A stretch of 64,000 bases of DNA from Euglena gracilis (lineage: Eukaryota; Euglenida; Euglenophyceae; Euglenales): contig CP154956.1 of the NCBI GenBank assembly GCA_039621445.1, positions 22,846,588 through 22,910,587 of the forward strand, in the 5' to 3' direction. Positions 61,535 through 64,000 of this stretch are shown here, one piece after another. Made by a program: the position numbers and the translations under genes. The notes under the pieces are model-generated. The model did no database searches and had not been told where the DNA came from. It worked only from the letters and a program-made list of their open reading frames with translations. Within the stretch, counting starts at the first letter, position 1. Each line of letters opens with the position of its first letter.

Positions 61535-62409
61535 CCAAGCCCATGTAAGGTAAGCGCCTTCATGGAGCTCATACACTATATATATACACTGGAAGCGGAA
61601 ATCGCTAAACAGCCCTGGGATGAACCTGGGTCTGTGTCCTTCATCGCTCTGGATGGAAGCATCCAAGAGCCCCCCCCCCCTGCCAACCCGTTATACCAGT
61701 GACCATGCGGACGAAAACCGTCTGCGGGAGGTAATCGCCTCTTATTGCGTCGTGAAGGAGCTACTGCTGTGAAGACCTTGGCAGCCGGGAAACCTGGCAA
61801 GCCGTTAAGTGACGCACAGCACACAGCGCGCACGCCGTAATAATAGGCCAACTTGTCACTTTTCAGCCCTAAGGCCCTTAAGGCTGCCAGACAGCAAAAA
61901 TTCTGTCCTGGCCTAAGCCAGCCCCGCTCTCCTCCCTACTTTCCCCCCACCCCCGCAAAGCTGTCGCCGGCAGTCGGTTTTGTAAGTAGGCTTTTGTTTC
62001 CTAGTGCGGATATGACCGCCTAGGAGCCTTATCCGGGTATGACCAGGATAAGAGCCTGCCCCCCCCCTTCCACACCTCTCCCTTGGATTTTCAGCGAATC
62101 GCTTGACCAACCCCGCGTGCTTTTGGCACACCCAAAATGGGTGGATGGGACACTTTGTCAGGAAACCTGCCAAGCCCCGTTTCCCACAGTGGGCTTTTAC
62201 ACACCCCACCTAAGCCGAAACGGCTAATAGGTAACCGCGAAACGCGGCTAACCTTTTGCGCGTTTTTGGGCTTTGGGTTGATGCCACTGTGCGGAAAGGA
62301 GAGACACCGAATGGAGAAGTGAACCCCACCTGGGGCAGCGTCAGATATCCTGACTGGACTGGGAAACCCTGGTCCATGAAGGAAATCGGGCGTAGCCCTG
62401 GGAGGGGGA
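61519..62409 (+). other. 3'UTR of element D
   Basis: No gene recognised. Shares blocks with the 3'UTR of A: GGCTGCCAGACAGC near 61881, GCTGTCGCCGGCAG near 61961, TTTTGCGCGTTTTTGGGC near 62251. Contains AAA-loop hairpins AGCCG/CGGCT (62213-62225) and CCGCG/CGCGG (62235-62247), and a GAGG-TAATCG-CCTC hairpin near 61723. It ends with GAAATCGGGCGTAGCCC and the polypurine tract. Confidence 0.65.
62400..62409 (+). other. Polypurine tract of element D
   Basis: GGGAGGGGGA directly before the 3' LTR, identical to that of A. Preceded by the hairpin GGGC-GTA-GCCC. Confidence 0.9.
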
Positions 62410-62838
62410 TGTGTACCAGGCACGTCCCAGCTCTGTAGGATATCTGCAGAGTGGGTTCTGTGACGGTCGCACCACTGTGGAAACCCACAGCTGGTAAGAT
62501 CGTGGCAGACCCTTCTGGGATCTGCCCCTGGACACGTCAGCACTTTTCTCTCCTTCCCCCACAGGTGGTATTCTTTACTCTCACAATCTCCAAGTTTCAC
62601 CTTTGGATTTGTCAGAGGGAAAAACCCTCAGAACAATCAACTTTGATCTCAGAAGAAAACTTCTGAATCTTTGCCTTGTGCTTTGCTTCTTGGGGAATTG
62701 GGAAGAAAAGGGGAAAACCACTTTTCGTTACTCCAAAGACTTTTCCCTACCATAAGTAGGCTGCGCACCAAGGCGAAAGCGAAAGGCTTTTACAGAAAGT
62801 TCCAAAAGGGGAAAAAGGGAAAGCTTTGGACGTACACT
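62410..62838 (+). repeat. 3' LTR of element D (429 bp)
   Basis: Same length as the 5' LTR and differing at about two positions. The end ACGTACACT is followed directly by the duplicated CGTAC. Confidence 0.95.
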
Positions 62839-62846
62839 CGTACACT
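62839..62846 (+). repeat. Right target duplication of D and tail of the family-B LTR
   Basis: CGTAC (62839-62843) is the second target copy. With the following ACT it completes the family-B LTR end CGTACACT that was interrupted at 46056. Confidence 0.8.
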
Positions 62847-62854
62847 CCGAGGCC

Positions 62855-63970
62855 GTAATTGCTGCGTTTTACGCACGCCCCCCGTGGGCAAAATTGTGTC
62901 TGCAAAATTGCGCCTGCCCGCCCGCCGCCCTTCGCAACAGTTAGGTAAAGGATCGATGACCTCTAACCGGGGCGCAGCGCCCGTTTTAAAAAGCGCCGGC
63001 GCGCCGATTTCGTCGGAGAACGACCGAAAAATGACGTTTTGGGGGGGGACCGTTGCCAAAGTGCTATTTTGCGCCTGCCGGGAGGTAATTGCTGCGTTTT
63101 ACGCACGCCCGCCGCGGGCAAAAATGCGCCTGTCCGCCCGCCACCCTTCGCAACAGTTAGGTAAAGGATCGCCGACCTCTACCCGGGGCAGACCGCTTGT
63201 TTTTAGAGCGCCGGCGCGGATGATTTCGGCCGAAAATGACCGAAAAGTGACGTTTTGGGGGGCGCCCATTCCCGAAATTGCTCTTTTGCGCCTCCCGGCG
63301 CTAATTGTTGCGTTTTACGCACGCGCACCGCGGGCAAAACTGCGCCTGTCCGCCCGCCACCCTTCGCAACAGTTACGTAAATGATCGCCGACCTCTGCCT
63401 TGGAGGTGCGTTCGTTTTTAGAGCCCCGGCGCGGCCGATTTCGGCCGAAAATGAAAGAAAAATTACGTTTTGCGGGCCACCGTTGCCAAAGTGCTATTTT
63501 GCGCCTCCCGGGCAGTAATTGCTGCGGTTTACGCAAGGCCTCCGCGGGCAAAATTGCGTGGGCAAAATTGTGCCTGTCTGCCCGCCGCCCTTTGCAACAG
63601 TTAGGTAAGGGATCGCCGACCTCTACCCGGGGCGGAGCGCTCTTTTTTAGAGCGCTGGCGCGGCCGATTTCTGCCGAAAATGACCGAAAAATGACGGTTT
63701 GAGTCATTTTTATGTCATTACGTCCGTTACAAGTGTGCTATTTTGCGCCTCCCGGGCGGTAACTGCTGCATTTTACGCACGCCCGGCGCAGGCAAAATTG
63801 GGCCTGTCCGCACGCCGCCCTTCGCAACACTTACGTAAAGGATCGCCGTCCTCTACCCGGGGCGGAGCGCTCGTTTTTACAGCGCCGGCGCGGCCAATAT
63901 CCGCGGAGACTGACCGAAAAATGACGTCTGGGGGGCGTCCGTTGCCAAAGTGCAATTTTGCGCCTCCCGG
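62855..63970 (+). repeat. Tandem repeat array, about five units of 215-245 bp
   Basis: Units start at about 62855, 63085, 63301, 63515 and 63759. Each has GTAATTGCTGCGTTTTACGC, GGGCAAAA, CGCCCTTCGCAACAGTTA, GATCGCCGACCTCTACCCGGGGC, a hairpin-like GCGCTC/GAGCGC around a T run, CGAAAATGACCGAAAAATGACG and TGCTATTTTGCGCCTCCCGG. Units differ by about 10-15%. Unit four has small insertions. GC-rich; no function visible. It lies directly after the family-B LTR, so it was the genomic target of that older element or part of its flank. Confidence 0.85.
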
Positions 63971-63977
63971 GGGTTTT

Positions 63978-64000
63978 TGTGTACCAGGCACCATCCCAGC
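63978..64000 (+). repeat. Start of a further LTR (cut by the window end)
   Basis: TGTGTACCAGGCACCATCCCAGC matches the first bases of the D-type LTR (TGTGTACCAGGCACGTCCCAGC) with a small difference. It follows GGGGGTTTT after the last tandem unit, so another element or solo LTR starts inside the array. Confidence 0.65.

Larger units (their letters stand above)
46057..62838 (+). mobile_element. Element D: complete 16.8-kb Ty3/gypsy retrotransposon with third ORF
   Basis: Two 429-bp LTRs with about two differences, PBS, gag, pol, third ORF, 3'UTR and PPT, all uninterrupted, with target duplication CGTAC. At 16,782 bp it is very long for a Ty3/gypsy element, mainly because of the 1812-aa third ORF and 890-bp 3'UTR. 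The near-identical LTRs and open ORFs indicate recent insertion and possible activity. Confidence 0.95.

Noticed and set aside
62855-63970. Tandem array as a CRISPR
   Set aside because: Units are long and diverged without short identical repeats and unique spacers; the context is eukaryotic.
1-64000. Dinoflagellate spliced-leader relics
   Set aside because: I looked for the leader-like string (CCGTAGCCATTTTGG...) and saw only weak chance matches such as GGCCGTAGCCAGATTG in the family-B LTR. It does not support host identity.

Overview
The window is eukaryotic and almost entirely made of nested retrotransposons; I see no convincing host gene, tRNA or rRNA. The Ty3/gypsy RT, RNase H, integrase and chromodomain, together with a GC-rich LINE carrying AP-endonuclease, RT (FADD), RNase H and a zinc-finger tail, suggest a large repeat-rich protist or algal genome. 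A dinoflagellate is my best guess, from the style of these proteins only; it is not proven.

Layout. (1) 1-7698: 3' part of LTR retrotransposon A (end of pol, a giant third ORF, 3'UTR, polypurine tract, 315-bp LTR), inserted into an older family-B element. (2) 7699-20574: a scrambled family-B copy. The order is third-ORF remnants, 3'UTR, gag, pol, an inverted 4-kb block (14137-18223), the third-ORF C half, then a second third-ORF N part. (3) 20575-21778 and 37220-about 41348: two halves of one LINE inserted in the third ORF of family B. (4) 21779-37219: element C, a 15.4-kb minus-strand family-B element that split the LINE. It has both LTRs, a PBS, a PPT and a 5-bp target duplication CCTGG, but all its genes are broken and one internal block is inverted. 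(5) 41349-46056: the rest of the host family-B element and its 3' LTR. (6) 46057-62838: element D, a complete 16.8-kb element with 429-bp LTRs differing at about 2 positions, target duplication CGTAC, and three long intact ORFs (gag 1366 aa, pol 1684 aa, third ORF 1812 aa). (7) 62855-63970: about five copies of a 215-245-bp tandem repeat, followed by the start of another LTR at 63978.

How the parts work together. In D, gag and pol share one frame and are separated by a single UAG. The 15 codons after it are open, and a 13-bp stem-loop starts 4 nt downstream, which suggests stop-codon readthrough. Pol has the order PR, cysteine-rich region, DIRS-type DAM-like domain, RT, RNase H, integrase, chromodomain. 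The third ORF lies about 160 nt after pol, behind a conserved polypyrimidine-CAG acceptor; the first ATG after the acceptor is its start. It is therefore probably made from a spliced (or trans-spliced) mRNA. It has three conserved blocks, two of them cysteine-rich, and no visible signal peptide or membrane segment, so it is not an ordinary env.

The strongest unexplained signal is a very high density of tiny perfect hairpins spread over LTR, leader, coding regions and 3'UTR of these elements. Arms are 4-9 bp. Loops fall into a few recurrent classes (AAA, GAAA, ATGAA, TATTCG, UUCG), and the same loop recurs with different but always complementary arms.

Sequence alignments were made by eye. Identity values are estimates and junctions may be off by a few bases.
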